Positions 36,236 to 47,278 of a stretch of 64,000 nucleotides of DNA are shown here, in pieces. Under the pieces are notes generated by a model. It saw nothing but the letters and a program-made list of their open reading frames with translations. It was not told where the DNA came from and did not search any database. This DNA comes from Sanderia malayensis (Eukaryota > Cnidaria > Scyphozoa > Semaeostomeae > Pelagiidae). Every line of letters starts with the position of its first letter. The stretch's first letter is position 1. The stretch is taken from assembly GCA_013076295.1 (NCBI GenBank), contig RQOL01000374.1:4640743-4704742 (forward strand). The letters run 5' to 3'. The position numbers and the translations under genes are program-made.

Positions 36236-37870
36236 AGTTATTGTAGTATTATTATTACATTATTGTAGAGAGTAAGTTATTATAGTACTTACCTTCTGTC
36301 TTTTGTAGCTCAGTCATTCAATTAATATCTTCCAAATATTGCATAATATCCTTTCACCGAATAAAGCCAATAACATAATTATATAGTATTATATAGTATT
36401 GTAGGTATAGTATGTATAGTTTGTTTGCATAGTAGGTATAGTATGTAAAGTTTCTACGTATAGTAGGTATGGTATGTATAATACATACACAAGTGGAAGT
36501 CTGTAAGGTAGAGAAAAGGAGAGTTATATACCTTGCAGGAAACCTGCCACATTAAAAAAAACTATTAAAACAGTGGTTGAAAGAAAATGGTTCAAACATG
36601 TAGATATATATAATATATAGATCTACATAATAAAGAACAGCAATCAAATAATAATTAATAACATTATAATATAATAACTTATAATATATAAATAACTATT
36701 ATATTATAATAACTATTTTATTATAATAACTTATTATATTATAACTTATAATATGTAAATTTCCATACTAAATAGTTTTGTAATCTCATAGTTATTTTTA
36801 TATGAAAGTAAAAGAATTTTACTGAATGATCATACTATGTTTGTATATTTATGTATGCCAATTTTTGTCTACTTATGCCATACTTCTACACATTACTTTA
36901 CAAGTGACTATTATTCAACCTTAACATAACCCTTTATATTTTTCACCAATTTGTAGTTCAGTCTATTCCAAAGTCCTTGCTGTGCAATTTTTACTTTCAC
37001 TATGCAGGAATATTATAGCATCAGAATAAGCCAGCATCACATTGCTTCCACACGCCCAGGAGACCTCGATTTCATTTTATAAATTCTGTTTGGTGAGGCC
37101 TCAAAAGACAATATCTTCGACTGGAGCACACTAAAAACTTAATATAGTCGTATTAAATTTTATACAAGAGGGTGGAATTAAAATTAGATAGACAACATAG
37201 TACCACATTAGATGGTAAAGTAAAGTATAGTATGGTAGAGTAGATTACTAAATGGCAGAGTATAGTAGAAGGCAGTAAAACACAGTAAAGGGTAACTTTG
37301 CTGTTACAGGATCAATATATGCCTTTCACATAAAATGGCACATTTAAAAAAACTCATTAACACACTGAGGAGAAAGGGAAAATGTTTACATTAGAACTTT
37401 CATTGGAGAGAAGAAACGATGCCCGAGAGAATGTTTTCATATGATACCTGATATGGTAATTTTTCTATTCATTTCACGGCAAATAATGCAATTTCATAGA
37501 TTATTATTTCTGAATGGAAAGGTAGTACTTTTCCTACCTCATTCTTTTGTCTTTATGATGTTAACCAGTCAACGTATCTCAATATTGACAGCATATTTTT
37601 ATATCCATGGATTTACAAATGACTATTATTAAGTACAACTTACCCTAGATATTCCATGAAATGTCTGTATTCGTTGGTATACCATTGCTACTTTTGCAAT
37701 GTCACTATAATATAACATCATTATAAACCCAAAACACCAGATTGTTTTCACCCGTCAAAAAGACCTTGATTTCATGTTACATTCTTCTGGGCGAGGCCAT
37801 ATTGTCGCTATAGTATCACAAGACAATTACCTTCGACAGAAGCGCGCGAAAAACTTTTCCAGATTTCGAT
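36236..37870. other. Single-copy AT-rich region with local duplication
   Basis: The first part has TATAGTATGTA-type microsatellite at ~36,380-36,480 and long AT runs to 36,800. A ~240-bp segment at about 36,898-37,140 recurs in diverged form at 37,612-37,855. Both copies share TTTACAA then GACTATTATT, ACCT(C/T)GATTTCAT and CTTCGAC then AAAAACTT. The second copy leads directly into the presumed first exon of the small gene, so the duplication may include its promoter. No coding region is recognised. Confidence 0.45.
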
Positions 37871-38251
37871 CGCACAAATTCAAGTAAGTGGGAATTTTTT
37901 CTTCACAACTTTTATAACTACCAACGTTTAACAAAGCAAAGACATATAAACTAAAAGGACTTACAAATAGTTGTATATTATTCACCACAATTTTCCACTT
38001 AATGTAGTGTTTTTAATACAAGTTACTTTTGTTTCCTTCAGCATTATCACTGAACTCGAATCGCGCGCTCATTCACAATTTTGTAAGTATTTCCTTCTAT
38101 TTATAATCTTCACCTCACGCTTGCTGTTCCTGTATTTATACGTAAAAATTAACTATTATCAGAATTTCATAAAACTATAAATGCAGCATTTTCTAATCCT
38201 TATTTTCCTCATTCAATATTTTCCATTTTTTATTTGAAGAACATTTTAAAC

Positions 38252-38779
38252 ATGGCAAGTGCAAAGCCGAAACAAAACCAAATTGCCATCACATTTGGCA
38301 AAAACACAAAAGTAATTATATCACATACATTCTTTCCTAAATCTAAATATTCGGCCAATTTTCATGTTGTCCATTATTCTTCATATGCTCTTGCTTATAG
38401 GAGATAACATACAGCAATGTATCATCCCTAAAAAAAGAATGTGCCAACCAATTCAATGAATTGGTTGGAAAAAAGTTTATTTTGGTTTTCCCCACCGGAA
38501 AAAGAATTCCAACACATGAAATAGTGTAAGTAATCTTTTCCATCATGTTCACACCTCAAATATATGCACTTGGACAATGGCATAACATCTTTTGACTTTA
38601 TGTTACCAACCTGTAAAACATAACTGTTAATAATGTTAATTTGCAGAACACAGTCAGAGGCCTTTATTAAAATAAAAGGTGACCTCAAAAAGAAATCTGA
38701 CAAAAAGGGTGGGAAGGTCACCCAAAAGGAAGGTCCTCCACAACCATTCCATGGTGACCATGCCCACCGTACCAAGTAG
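38252..38779 (+). CDS. Small three-exon gene, hypothetical basic protein (~105 aa)
   Basis: Three exons with matching phases: 38,252-38,311 (ATG), 38,401-38,525 and 38,647-38,779 (TAG), with donors AAAA|GTAATT and AGT|GTAAGT and acceptors CTTATAG| and TTTGCAG|. The product starts MASAKPKQNQIAITFGKNTK, has a hydrophobic KKFILVFPTGKR stretch, and ends in a basic, Gly/His-containing tail (KKKSDKKGGK, HGDHAHRTK). Two non-coding 5' exons fit the same strand: one ending at CAA|GTAAGT (37,883) and 38,042-38,082 between CCTTCAG and GTAAGT. The third exon begins at 38,240. I do not recognise the family; alternating hydrophobic segments in exons 1-2 would suit a small beta-rich fold, but that is speculation. 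It lies outside the inverted repeat. Confidence 0.6.
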
Positions 38780-40060
38780 CACGTGGTGCTCAAACTGTTA
38801 AATTTATTTACTTTAACATGTAAATAGTTTGTAAATAGTATAGTAGTAATAGTTTTGTAAATAGTTTCAACATTTTGTTCAGTTTTTAATAAGTTCCATT
38901 GACATTTAAATAGTGACACAGTAAAAACCCATATATAAGAACCACCTAATTTTAGCAACCTACCACCTAATACTTTCTTTCATTTTTCTACATACTTTTT
39001 CATATTCAAGTTTAAATTACTTTGTGCTACACTTTTCCTATAATTTATCTTTATTCCACTACCTTATCCAAAAATATGTTTCATTGCTAGCAACCAATAT
39101 CACCTACCTACATAATAACATGAAAGTTCTTATGTGGGTTTTTACTGTTTGTAGATAGTTTTTAAATAGTATATTTAGATAGTATTTAGTTGTAGTTTAG
39201 TGGGCTTGGTCATGCATGAATTAAAAAATTTATACAAAGTTATGCACTAATAATAATTTACCTCATTTTGGCCTAATCATCAATCTCACAAATGTTCCAT
39301 TCATGCATGGTCAATGCTTTGTTGTTCCATTCCTGTCAACATTTTTCAACATTTGGTTCATTCTTAAATTTAGTTCCATTTGCATGCTATTGTTTTAATG
39401 TTCAAAAAATTATACACTTACCACACAAAAAACCAAGCAGGAGTGGCCTTTACTTTGTTGTTTGTCAACCAAACCAACACCTACAAGTACAACCACACAG
39501 TTATTTTTTGAAAATATCTCAAAAATGTTTCATTTATGCATGGTCAATGCTTTTTTCTGTTGAAATTGTTCTTAAATTCAGTTCATTGTTAAATTAAGTT
39601 CCATTTATATATTATTGTTTTGATTTTTAAAACCTGCATATTAATTATACACTTACCACACAAATAACCAAGTAGGAACAACACATCCTTTCTCCTTTTC
39701 TGTTCAGCAATCAAGACCTGCAACAATAAACATTATGTGAAACCAGTTTCAATAATTTTGAATACTTTTAGGACACAGTAATGCACCTCATTGCTTATAT
39801 TAGCTATCTAACCAACATAAAAAAAGAAGGATAGCACATTTCAATTTAAATTATTCCTATGCAACTCCTCTGAATTTGCCTATTTTTCTTATTTCGTATA
39901 AAAATAACTACAGTAACAAACTTACCCAAGCCTGCCATGCATGTTGACTAATTTTCATAAAAGGATGCATATTCCCTTCCAATGTGTCAAATTCTATAAA
40001 TAATGGATAGCAATTAAAGTGAAACACACCATAACTCATTACAGTTTGTGAAATAGCAAT
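38780..40060. other. No gene seen; tandem duplication in AT-rich DNA
   Basis: 3'-flank of the small gene and intergenic DNA. A ~240-bp duplication is visible: ATGCATGGTCAATGCTTT occurs at about 39,304 and 39,537, and ACTTACCACACAAA at about 39,416 and 39,651. Open frames here have no protein signature. Confidence 0.4.
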
Positions 40061-40139
40061 TGATTGAAGAGATTGACAAAGATCCAATTATGTTATTACC
40101 ATTTCTCTCATTCCTCCGATTTGGATTTTCTGAATCGCC

Positions 40140-40470
40140 TCTCTCTCTCTTCCTATCCTCGAGTCGACGACACGCTGTTCGGCTGTTCCTGTGTACGCAG
40201 CGCAGGCTTCCCTTCCTTTGTCTTCGTGCACACACGTGCACACGTGTCCGTCCACCCTAAAGCACACACTCTCTCCTTTCACACAATCAGTCTGTCACGT
40301 GCTAATTTTTTCCTTCCCACCTTTACAAGTCTAAAGGACGAAGGGAAGCTCTCTTTTCAAGAGAAACTTTCCCTCCCTTTTTATCACGTGATGTGTATGA
40401 ACCAATAGTAAAGGGTTTATAGTACAATAGAATCCCGCCTCTGACAATTTGCATTATCACATTGTGTCTA
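40140..40470 (+). promoter_or_regulatory. Candidate promoter region (E-boxes, CCAAT) upstream of Helitron gene
   Basis: A GC- and CT-rich island inside AT-rich DNA. It contains CACACGTGCACACGTG (~40,231), GTCACGTGCT (~40,296), ATCACGTGATG (~40,384) and CCAATAG (~40,402), followed by TTTATAGTACA. CACGTG paired with CCAAT also marks the element X core. It could be the promoter of the Helitron transcription unit (candidate non-coding exons follow) or a bidirectional CpG-like promoter. Function is inferred from motifs only. Confidence 0.35.
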
Positions 40471-41275
40471 CTTTTAGCTGGACGATTTTTCAAAAGGCTA
40501 TTATTATTCACACATATTTATCGCTAAGTAAGTAATATAAATGTTCTTTAAACAAATATAACCTAACAATCTTTATTCATTAATATTTTGCGAAATAATT
40601 TTAATAAATATTTTTCCCTTGGTATACTTTTAACAACAATAACAGGTTGTGTGTTGTCCAGGCATCGTTTGCAAAATAACTATTTCTTGCTCATAACTAT
40701 TCTAATTTCCCTTTTGTTTCTAACCATAGATTTGAGAGAAAGAAGGCTCGGTAAGAAATATATCAAATAAACGACAATTTTTTATTATGACTAACTTCTC
40801 ATTACAATTAATTATTCGTAATTGGTAACTCTTTCATTCTGTGTTATTCTGTGCCCAGGCAAATCGATTTTTAAATTTTAAATTTCGGACACCTCACCTT
40901 CACTAACTCCTTTCAACAATGAACTTATATTTTTGTTTTGCATTGTTTCTCTTTGTAAATTTTACCTCAACTAAACTTAATTACCAATAAAAAGATCATG
41001 TTTGTTTAATAGATCTTTAAATATATCAACAAACATTTATGGGACCGTTTTTCAACATATTTACTCTGAAATAATAATTTAACTTTTTGGTTTTTTTTAA
41101 ACTAAACTAGATTCAGCAGGTTAATTTTCATTGCGTTCAGATATTGTGATTTTCTTTTCAAGATTCCTCCTTTATATTACTGATAATTTACTCTATTACA
41201 TTTTAGTGACTGTTCAAGTAACAGAAACGACCACAGTTGAACGTAAGTGTATTTATTCATAAAAATATTATTAGA
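40471..41275 (+). other. Possible non-coding 5' exons of the Helitron gene
   Basis: No coding gene is recognised. Splice-like brackets occur at 40,730-40,750 (AACCATAG|...|GTAAGAAA) and 41,207-41,242 (CATTTTAG|...AGTTGAAC|GTAAGTGT). A further acceptor, ATATTGCAG, is near 43,880 and another (CATATAG) is just before the Helitron ATG. They could be leader exons whose intron received element X. The 60-codon hydrophobic frame at 40,588-40,770 is considered chance. Confidence 0.25.
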
Positions 41276-43785
41276 CTAGGGGTCATCACTCGCTTCGCTC
41301 GTTCGCCCCAGCCCGTCAAGTAAAAAAAGCCTAATCTGGTTGGCGCACTTCGTGCGCTGCATTCGCTTCGCTCATGCCTCTTTCAACCCCACGTACAATG
41401 GGTTAGCTCGCTGCGCTCGCCTGTCTATCTATTATCAAGAAACATTGACTGATAGGGCGCACTTCGTGCGCTGCATTCGCTTTGCTCATGCATCTTTCAA
41501 CCCCACGTACAATGGGTTAGCTCGCTGCGCTTGCCTGTCTATCTATTATCAAGAAACATTGACTGATAGGGCGCACTTCGTGCGCTGCATTCGCTTCGCT
41601 CATGCCTCTTTCAACCCCACGTACAATGGGTTAGCTCGCTGCGCTCGCCTGTCTATCTATTATCAAGAAACATTGACTGATAGGGCGCACTTCGTGCGCT
41701 GCATTCGCTTCGCTCATGCCTCCTTCAACCCCACGTACAATGGGTTAGCTCGCTGCGCTCGCCTGTCTATCTATTATCAAGAAACATTGACTGATAGGGC
41801 GCACTTCGTGCGCTGCATTCGCTTCGCTCATGCCTCTTTCAACTCCACCTACAATGGGTTAGCTCGCTGCGCTCGCCTGTCTATCTATTATCGAGAAACA
41901 TTGACTGATAGGGCGCACTTTGTGCGCTGCATTCGCTTTGCTCATGCCTCTTTCAACCCCACGTACAAAGGGTTAGCTCGCTGCGCTCGCCTGTCTATCT
42001 ATTATCGAGAAACATTGACTGATAGGGCGCACTTCGTGCGCTGCATTCGCTTTGCTCATGCCTCTTTCAACCCCACGTACAATGGGTTAGCTCGCTGCGC
42101 TCGCCTGTCTATCTATTATCGAGAAACATTGACTGATAGGGCGCACTTCGTGCGCTGCATTCGCTTTGCTCATGCCTTTTTCAACCACACGTACAATGGG
42201 TTAGCTCGCTGCGCTCGCCTGTCTATCTATTATCAAGAAACATTGACTGATAGGGCGCACTTCGTGCGCTGCATTCGCTTTGCTCATGCATCTTTCAACC
42301 CCACGTACAATGGGTTAGCTCGCTGCGCTCGCCTGTCTATCTATTATCAAGAAACACTGACTGATAGGGCGCACTTGGTGCGCTGCATTCGCTTCGCTCA
42401 TGCCTCTTTCAACTCCACCTACAATGGGTTAGCTCGCTGCGCTCGCCTGTCTATCTATTATCGAGAAACATTGACTGATAGGGCGCACTTCGTGCGCTGC
42501 ATTCGCTTTGCTCATGCCTCTTTCAACCCCACGTACAATGGGTTAGCTCGCTGCGCTCGCCTGTCTATCTGTTATCGAGAAACATTGACTGATAGGGCGC
42601 ACTTTGTGCGCTGCATTCGCTTTGCTCATGCCTCTTTCAACCCCACGTACAATGGGTTAGCTCGCTGCGCTCGCCTGTCTATCTATTATCGAGAAAACAT
42701 TGACTGATAGGGCGCACTTCGTGCGCTGCATTCGCTTGGCTCATGCCTCTTTCAACCCCACGTACAATGGGTTAGCTCGCTGCGCTCGCCTGTCTATCTA
42801 TTATCGAGAAACATTGACTGATAGGGCGCACTTCGTGCGCTGCATTCGCTTTGCTCATGCCTCTTTCAACCCCACGTACAATGGGTTAGCTCGCTGCGCT
42901 CGCCTGTCTATCTATTATCAAGAAAAATTGACTGATAGGGCGCACTTCGTGCGCTGCATTCGCTTCGCTCATGCCTCTGCCTACTCCTTTTGCAGCAGTT
43001 TGGCTTGCTTCGCTCGCCTGATAACCCTTTATCATAATTTGTTTATTAAAACTTTGGGCTTGTTTACATTAGGCCTAAGCGTCGCAAGCATGCCGAAGCA
43101 GCAATGGCGGTCGCCTACTACCTAAACTACAACTATCTCACTCAAAAAAACAAAACAAAGCTATCACCTGTGTTCATAATTGTTTCCTGTAAATTTCCAG
43201 AGGTCTCTCAAACAATTAGCAAGTCTTTACAAAGATAATTCAGGTCGTAAAGCACTTTGAAAGGCGCCGAGTTATCCTTTGTGTTGAAAACAAAAACACG
43301 CGTCTTTTCCAAAAGTACCTGCTGTTCAACCCGAGGGCAAATTTTGCATGATAACGAAATACGCGTGACTGTTCACGTGAAGTCGCCAAAGAGCCAATCA
43401 AATTACAGCAAAGGCGAAACGGGTCACATGAACAGCGAATATTATGTTCGAAAATGGAGTTCGGGACGCGAATTTGGAAGTTTCGCCAGCGTAAACCGTA
43501 GTTTTTTCGTGATAGCACAAATTAGCAGAATAATTAGTGGAATAATTCAAAATTTCAGGAGAAAATCGAAAAACAAAATCCATTACCCTGGTTAAATTAG
43601 GAAACTAAACATTCAGTGTGAATTTCATTGCCATATACCCACATACAAAAAAGCCTTTGTGATCACACGGTTCGCCGTTTCGGCCCATTGTTTTGGGGCG
43701 TTCGACCTATTGTTTTGGGTCGAATCTATTGTTTTTGGCAGGGAAAATGCGTCATCACGTGACTCCGTAGAATATATATATTAGA
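41276..43785 (+). mobile_element. Element X, central full-length-looking copy
   Basis: The left end lies after TTAGA at 41,271-41,275 (CTAGGGGTCATCACTCGC), with a GC module (CGCCCCAGCCCGTCAAG). About 15 copies of a 114-bp repeat follow, then the constant core (from about 43,020) with CCAAT (~43,396) and CACGTG (~43,375, ~43,757). The right end is GACTCCGTAGAATATATATA plus TTAGA at 43,781-43,785. TTAGA borders both sides, but it also follows the right end in other copies, so it may be part of the element rather than a target duplication. No protein is encoded. It sits between candidate leader exons and the coding exon of the Helitron gene. Confidence 0.78.
41342..43020. repeat. 114-bp tandem repeat, about 15 copies, with GC hairpin
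   Basis: The period is 114 bp (GGCGCACTTCGTGCGC starts at 41,342 and again at 41,456). Each unit carries the stem-loop GCGCACTTCGTGCGC and the strings CCCACGTACAATGGG and CTCGCTGCGCTCGCCTG. Copies differ mainly at CG/TG positions, consistent with CpG decay. Because 114 is 38 codons, a 455-codon frame stays open across twelve copies until an extra A near 42,695. This is not evidence for a protein. Diverged units recur at 35,690-36,235 and 45,058-45,560. Confidence 0.95.
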
Positions 43786-44012
43786 TTATATATCAATGCT
43801 TTCACAATGACTTCTATATCAATTTCAACTTATTTAAGAAACCCTTTAAATAAATGATATTTACTTCTTTATATTGCAGATTTAAACAAGGCTAATTATC
43901 ATCACTGTTGTTGCTATTTAGGCCATTGTCAACAAGCAATAACATTCACAATAATATTGCCTAATTGTATATCTCATACTTTATACTTCTTTTTCATATA
44001 GCAACTTGCAAC

Positions 44013-44957
44013 ATGCCGCGCAAGGCTAAGAGAAGTATTACAGGAGCAGGACGGAGAAATCAGATGAGGCAGTATCGTCAGTACCAAAGAGAGCAGAACG
44101 AGCAACCTCAGCTTCCGGAGGCAGAACGTACCCATGAAGAACTTGCAGCCCTCAACGATCTTCAGCAAATGCAACTCGAAAACCGTCAGCTAGAAGCCCC
44201 TGAATATCAGCCATTTCCTGCACAGTATCCCCTTCCACAGATACAGCCAATGGAGATGGACATGGAACCAGAGCTTCCCATTCAGAACCAAGAGCTTCAA
44301 GCAGCAGACATTGAGATGCACGACGCAGTTCCAGTACCTGATGAAAATCAGATACCAGAACCTGTTGAAGATCAACAAATGCAAGTTTACAACCCTGTCC
44401 CCGAGAACAATGAAGCTGAAAACCTCATCCCCTTCTCCCCATTACCACACCACTTGAACAAAATGAACAGAACATGTATTCATTGTGGTGCAAAGTACTT
44501 CAAAGAAGAACTTAACACAAAAAAACAGTACAACAAATGTTGCATGGGAGGTTTAATTGCTCTGGATCGAATTCAACCACCTCCAGCCGAAGTCATGGAT
44601 TTATACACTGGTGATACTGCCGAATCAAAATATTTCTTAAAGCACTTCCGCCAATACAACTCATTAATGGCCATGGCATCATTGAAGGCTAACATTGTAC
44701 GTCATGCCAGAGCTGGACCACCAGTTATCACGATTCACGGAAAGGCATATCACATGACAGGTAACTGATACAATATGATTCCAATCATTATCAATATAAC
44801 TTATTATTCGTTTATGCTGGCTACAGTTGAATTTCTATTTACCTAACTTATGCTTTGCATCATTAACAGGTGTAACAGAAACAGACAGATCCAGAAAATA
44901 TGCAGAACTATACATCATGGATACGCAACAAGCATTGCAGGAACGGCAAAAAAACAC
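44013..44957 (+). CDS. Helitron Rep-helicase, N-terminal exons (truncated by gap)
   Basis: Exon 1 is 44,013-44,760, starting MPRKAKRSITGAGRR with an acceptor (TTTCATATAG) just upstream. A 109-bp intron (ACAG|GTAACT to ATTAACAG|) leads in phase 1 to exon 2 (44,870-44,957), which reads GVTETDRSRKYAELYIMDTQ and enters the N gap. Exon 1 has a basic N-terminus, a Gln/Pro/Glu-rich linker, then CIHCGAKYFKEE and NKCCMGG (zinc-finger-like, from residue ~155). PPPAEVMDLYTGD, HFRQYNSLMAMASLKAN and the AELYIMD segment follow. This is the conserved Helitron_like_N region that precedes the HUH Rep domain. Rep and helicase domains would lie inside the gap or beyond. No frameshift is seen, so the element may be young or active. 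Confidence 0.85.
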
Positions 44958-45057
44958 NNNNNNNNNNNNNNNNNNNNNNNNNNNNNNNNNNNNNNNNNNN
45001 NNNNNNNNNNNNNNNNNNNNNNNNNNNNNNNNNNNNNNNNNNNNNNNNNNNNNNNNN
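44958..45057. other. Assembly gap (exactly 100 N)
   Basis: One hundred N in a row, the usual placeholder for a scaffold join of unknown size. It cuts the Helitron gene on the left and a diverged 114-bp repeat on the right. Two bases after it the sequence becomes the reverse complement of position 36,186 and earlier. Confidence 1.
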
Positions 45058-46926
45058 GCTCGCCTGTCTATCTATTATCAAAAAACATTGACTGAAAGGG
45101 CGCACTTCGTGCGCTGCATCCGCTTGCGTTCATGCCTGTTAGAACCCCACGTACAATAGCTTAGCTCGCTGCGCTCGCCTGTCTCTCTATTATCAAGAAG
45201 TATTGACTGATAGGGCGCACTTTGTGCGCTTCATTCGCTCACGTTCATGCCTCTTTCAAACCCACGTATACAATGGGTTGGCTCGCTGCGCTGCGCTCGC
45301 CTGTCTATCTATTATCAAAAAACATTGACTGAAAGGGTGCATTTCAGGTGCTGCATTCACTTAAGCTCATGCCCCTTTCAACCCTAGCTGCGATAGGTTA
45401 GCTCGCTACGCTCGCCTGTGATTGGCGCACTTCGTGCGCTGCATTCGCTAATGTTCATGCTTCTTTCAGCCCCACATACAATGGGTTAGCTCGCTGCGCT
45501 CGCCTGTCTATCTGTTATAAAAAAACATTGACTAATAGGGCAAACTTTGTGTGCTGCATTCGCTTACACTCATGCCCATGCATACATACATACATACATA
45601 CATACATACATACCTACATACATACATACATACAACAATACATACATACATACATACATGGGCCGGGTTCGGTCGCTTTGCTCGCTCCCCGGAGCCCGTT
45701 GAGTAAAAATGAGCTTAATTTGGTTGGCGCGCTTCGCGCGCTGCATTCGCTTCGCTCATGCCCATACATACATCCATACATACATACTATACCTACTATA
45801 AAAGCATACCATACCTACATACTATACCTACATACTATACCTACATACTATACCTACCATACAAAAATACTATATGTACTATAAAATCATACCATACCTA
45901 CATACTATACCTACATACTATACCAACATACTATACCTACATACTATACCAACATACTATACCTACTATAAAAACATACTATACCTACATACTATACCGA
46001 CATACTATACCTACATACTATACAAACATACCTACTATAAAACCATACTATACCTACATACTATACCAACATACTATACGTACTATAAAAACATACTATA
46101 CCTACTATACAAACATACAAACAGTTGTCGAAAGCTTAAATGAGGAAAATCGTGCAAATAGCGCTTGAAAAATTCATAACTTTTACTTTGTTTTCATTGG
46201 GCCTAAGTTGCAAGCATGCCGAAGCAACCTCTACTACAAAAACTATAACTATTTCAACTCAAAATACAAAACAAAGGTATCACCTGTGTTCCCAATTGTT
46301 TCCTGCAACTCTCCAGGGGTCTTTGAAACAATTAGCAGCTCTTTACAAAAATAATTCAGCTCGTAAAACAGTTTGAAAGGAGCTCTTTGTGTGCAAAACA
46401 AAAACACGCATCTTCTCCAAAAGTACCTGCTGCCACCGAGGACGAAAAACGACCCAAAATTCACGTGCGTCGCCTGCAAGCCGAGGGCGAATAACGAAAA
46501 ACGATCGACAACGCACGTGGGTCACGCGAAAAGAGCCAATCAAATTGCAGCAAATGGCGAAACGCGTCACGTGAACAGCGAACGCTTTGTTCGAAATTGG
46601 AGTTCGAGATGCGAATTTGGAAGTTTCGCCAGCGTAAACCGTCGTTTTTTCGTGAAAGCCAATTAGGCGAACTTTAACAAAGAATTTCCTAATCTTTTAG
46701 TCGAAACTGTAAGCTCTCATATAGATAACTTTCTGGTTCAACCGGCAAGGAACAGCTCACTTAAAAATAGGGCAGATTAAGGGCCTCAGAAAAAAGCCTT
46801 TATGGATACCTCCTTCGCCGTTTCGGCCCATTGTTTTGAGGCGTTCGACCTATTGTTTCGGGTCGAATCTATTGTTTTTGGCAAGGAAAGTGCGTCATCA
46901 CGTGACTCCGCAGAATATATATATTA
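45058..46926 (+). mobile_element. Element X with internal minisatellites (right-arm copy)
   Basis: Mirror of 34,321-36,186. Diverged 114-bp units run from 45,058 to ~45,560 and a (CATA)n run from ~45,580 to 45,660. The GC module with GCGCGCTTCGCGCGC is near 45,727 and the CTATACCTACATA minisatellite at ~45,780-46,120. The constant core has CCAAT (~46,535) and CACGTG boxes (~46,462, 46,515, 46,568, 46,900). The right end is at ~46,926. The left end is lost in the gap. Confidence 0.75.
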
Positions 46927-47278
46927 GAAGATTATGTTAACATTGAAGAATACATCCCTGGCAAATTTGTGAAATATTTGAACAATAATGGAATGATTTG
47001 TGGTTCTTCTGATGCTTCTGGTGTTTTGAGGGAGAAAGCGGAATGTCTTAGGCACTTTTCTTATGAAAAGTCTGATAAAAAAAATTATGCTGGTTGACCT
47101 GCAAGGAAGTGGGCATAAATTTTTTGACCCAGAAATTCCATCAAAAGAACTTTTGGATGAAGGAAACAAGTTTCTTTATTGTACAGGCAATCTTTCTGAG
47201 TTGGCCATCAGCAACTTTATTGCTGTTCATACTTGTAATACCTTTTGTCATCTCGTTGGACTTACACCATTAGCATAG
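46927..47278 (+). pseudogene. Alpha-kinase domain fragment (right-arm copy)
   Basis: Mirror of 33,970-34,320. The first segment (IEEYIPGKFVKYLNNNG) is intact here where the left arm lacks a base. The one-base shift in the A8 run at 47,077-47,084 before MLVDLQGSG is shared. The zinc-site residues HTCNTFC are present. It ends at a TAG (47,276-47,278). Confidence 0.75.

Noticed and set aside
40588..40770. 60-codon hydrophobic frame as a small membrane protein
   Set aside because: AT-rich composition explains its hydrophobicity, and it overlaps splice-like leader exon candidates.
41340..42707. 455-codon frame as a repeat-protein gene
   Set aside because: It is a 114-bp satellite read in a frame left open by its length. 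Variation is CpG decay, and no start context, introns or homologous domain are seen.
41342..43020. CRISPR-like array
   Set aside because: Units are contiguous 114-bp monomers without unique spacers, in a metazoan repeat context.
44827..45159. Protein joined across the N gap
   Set aside because: The frame passes through 100 unknown bases; the right side is satellite, so the join has no meaning.
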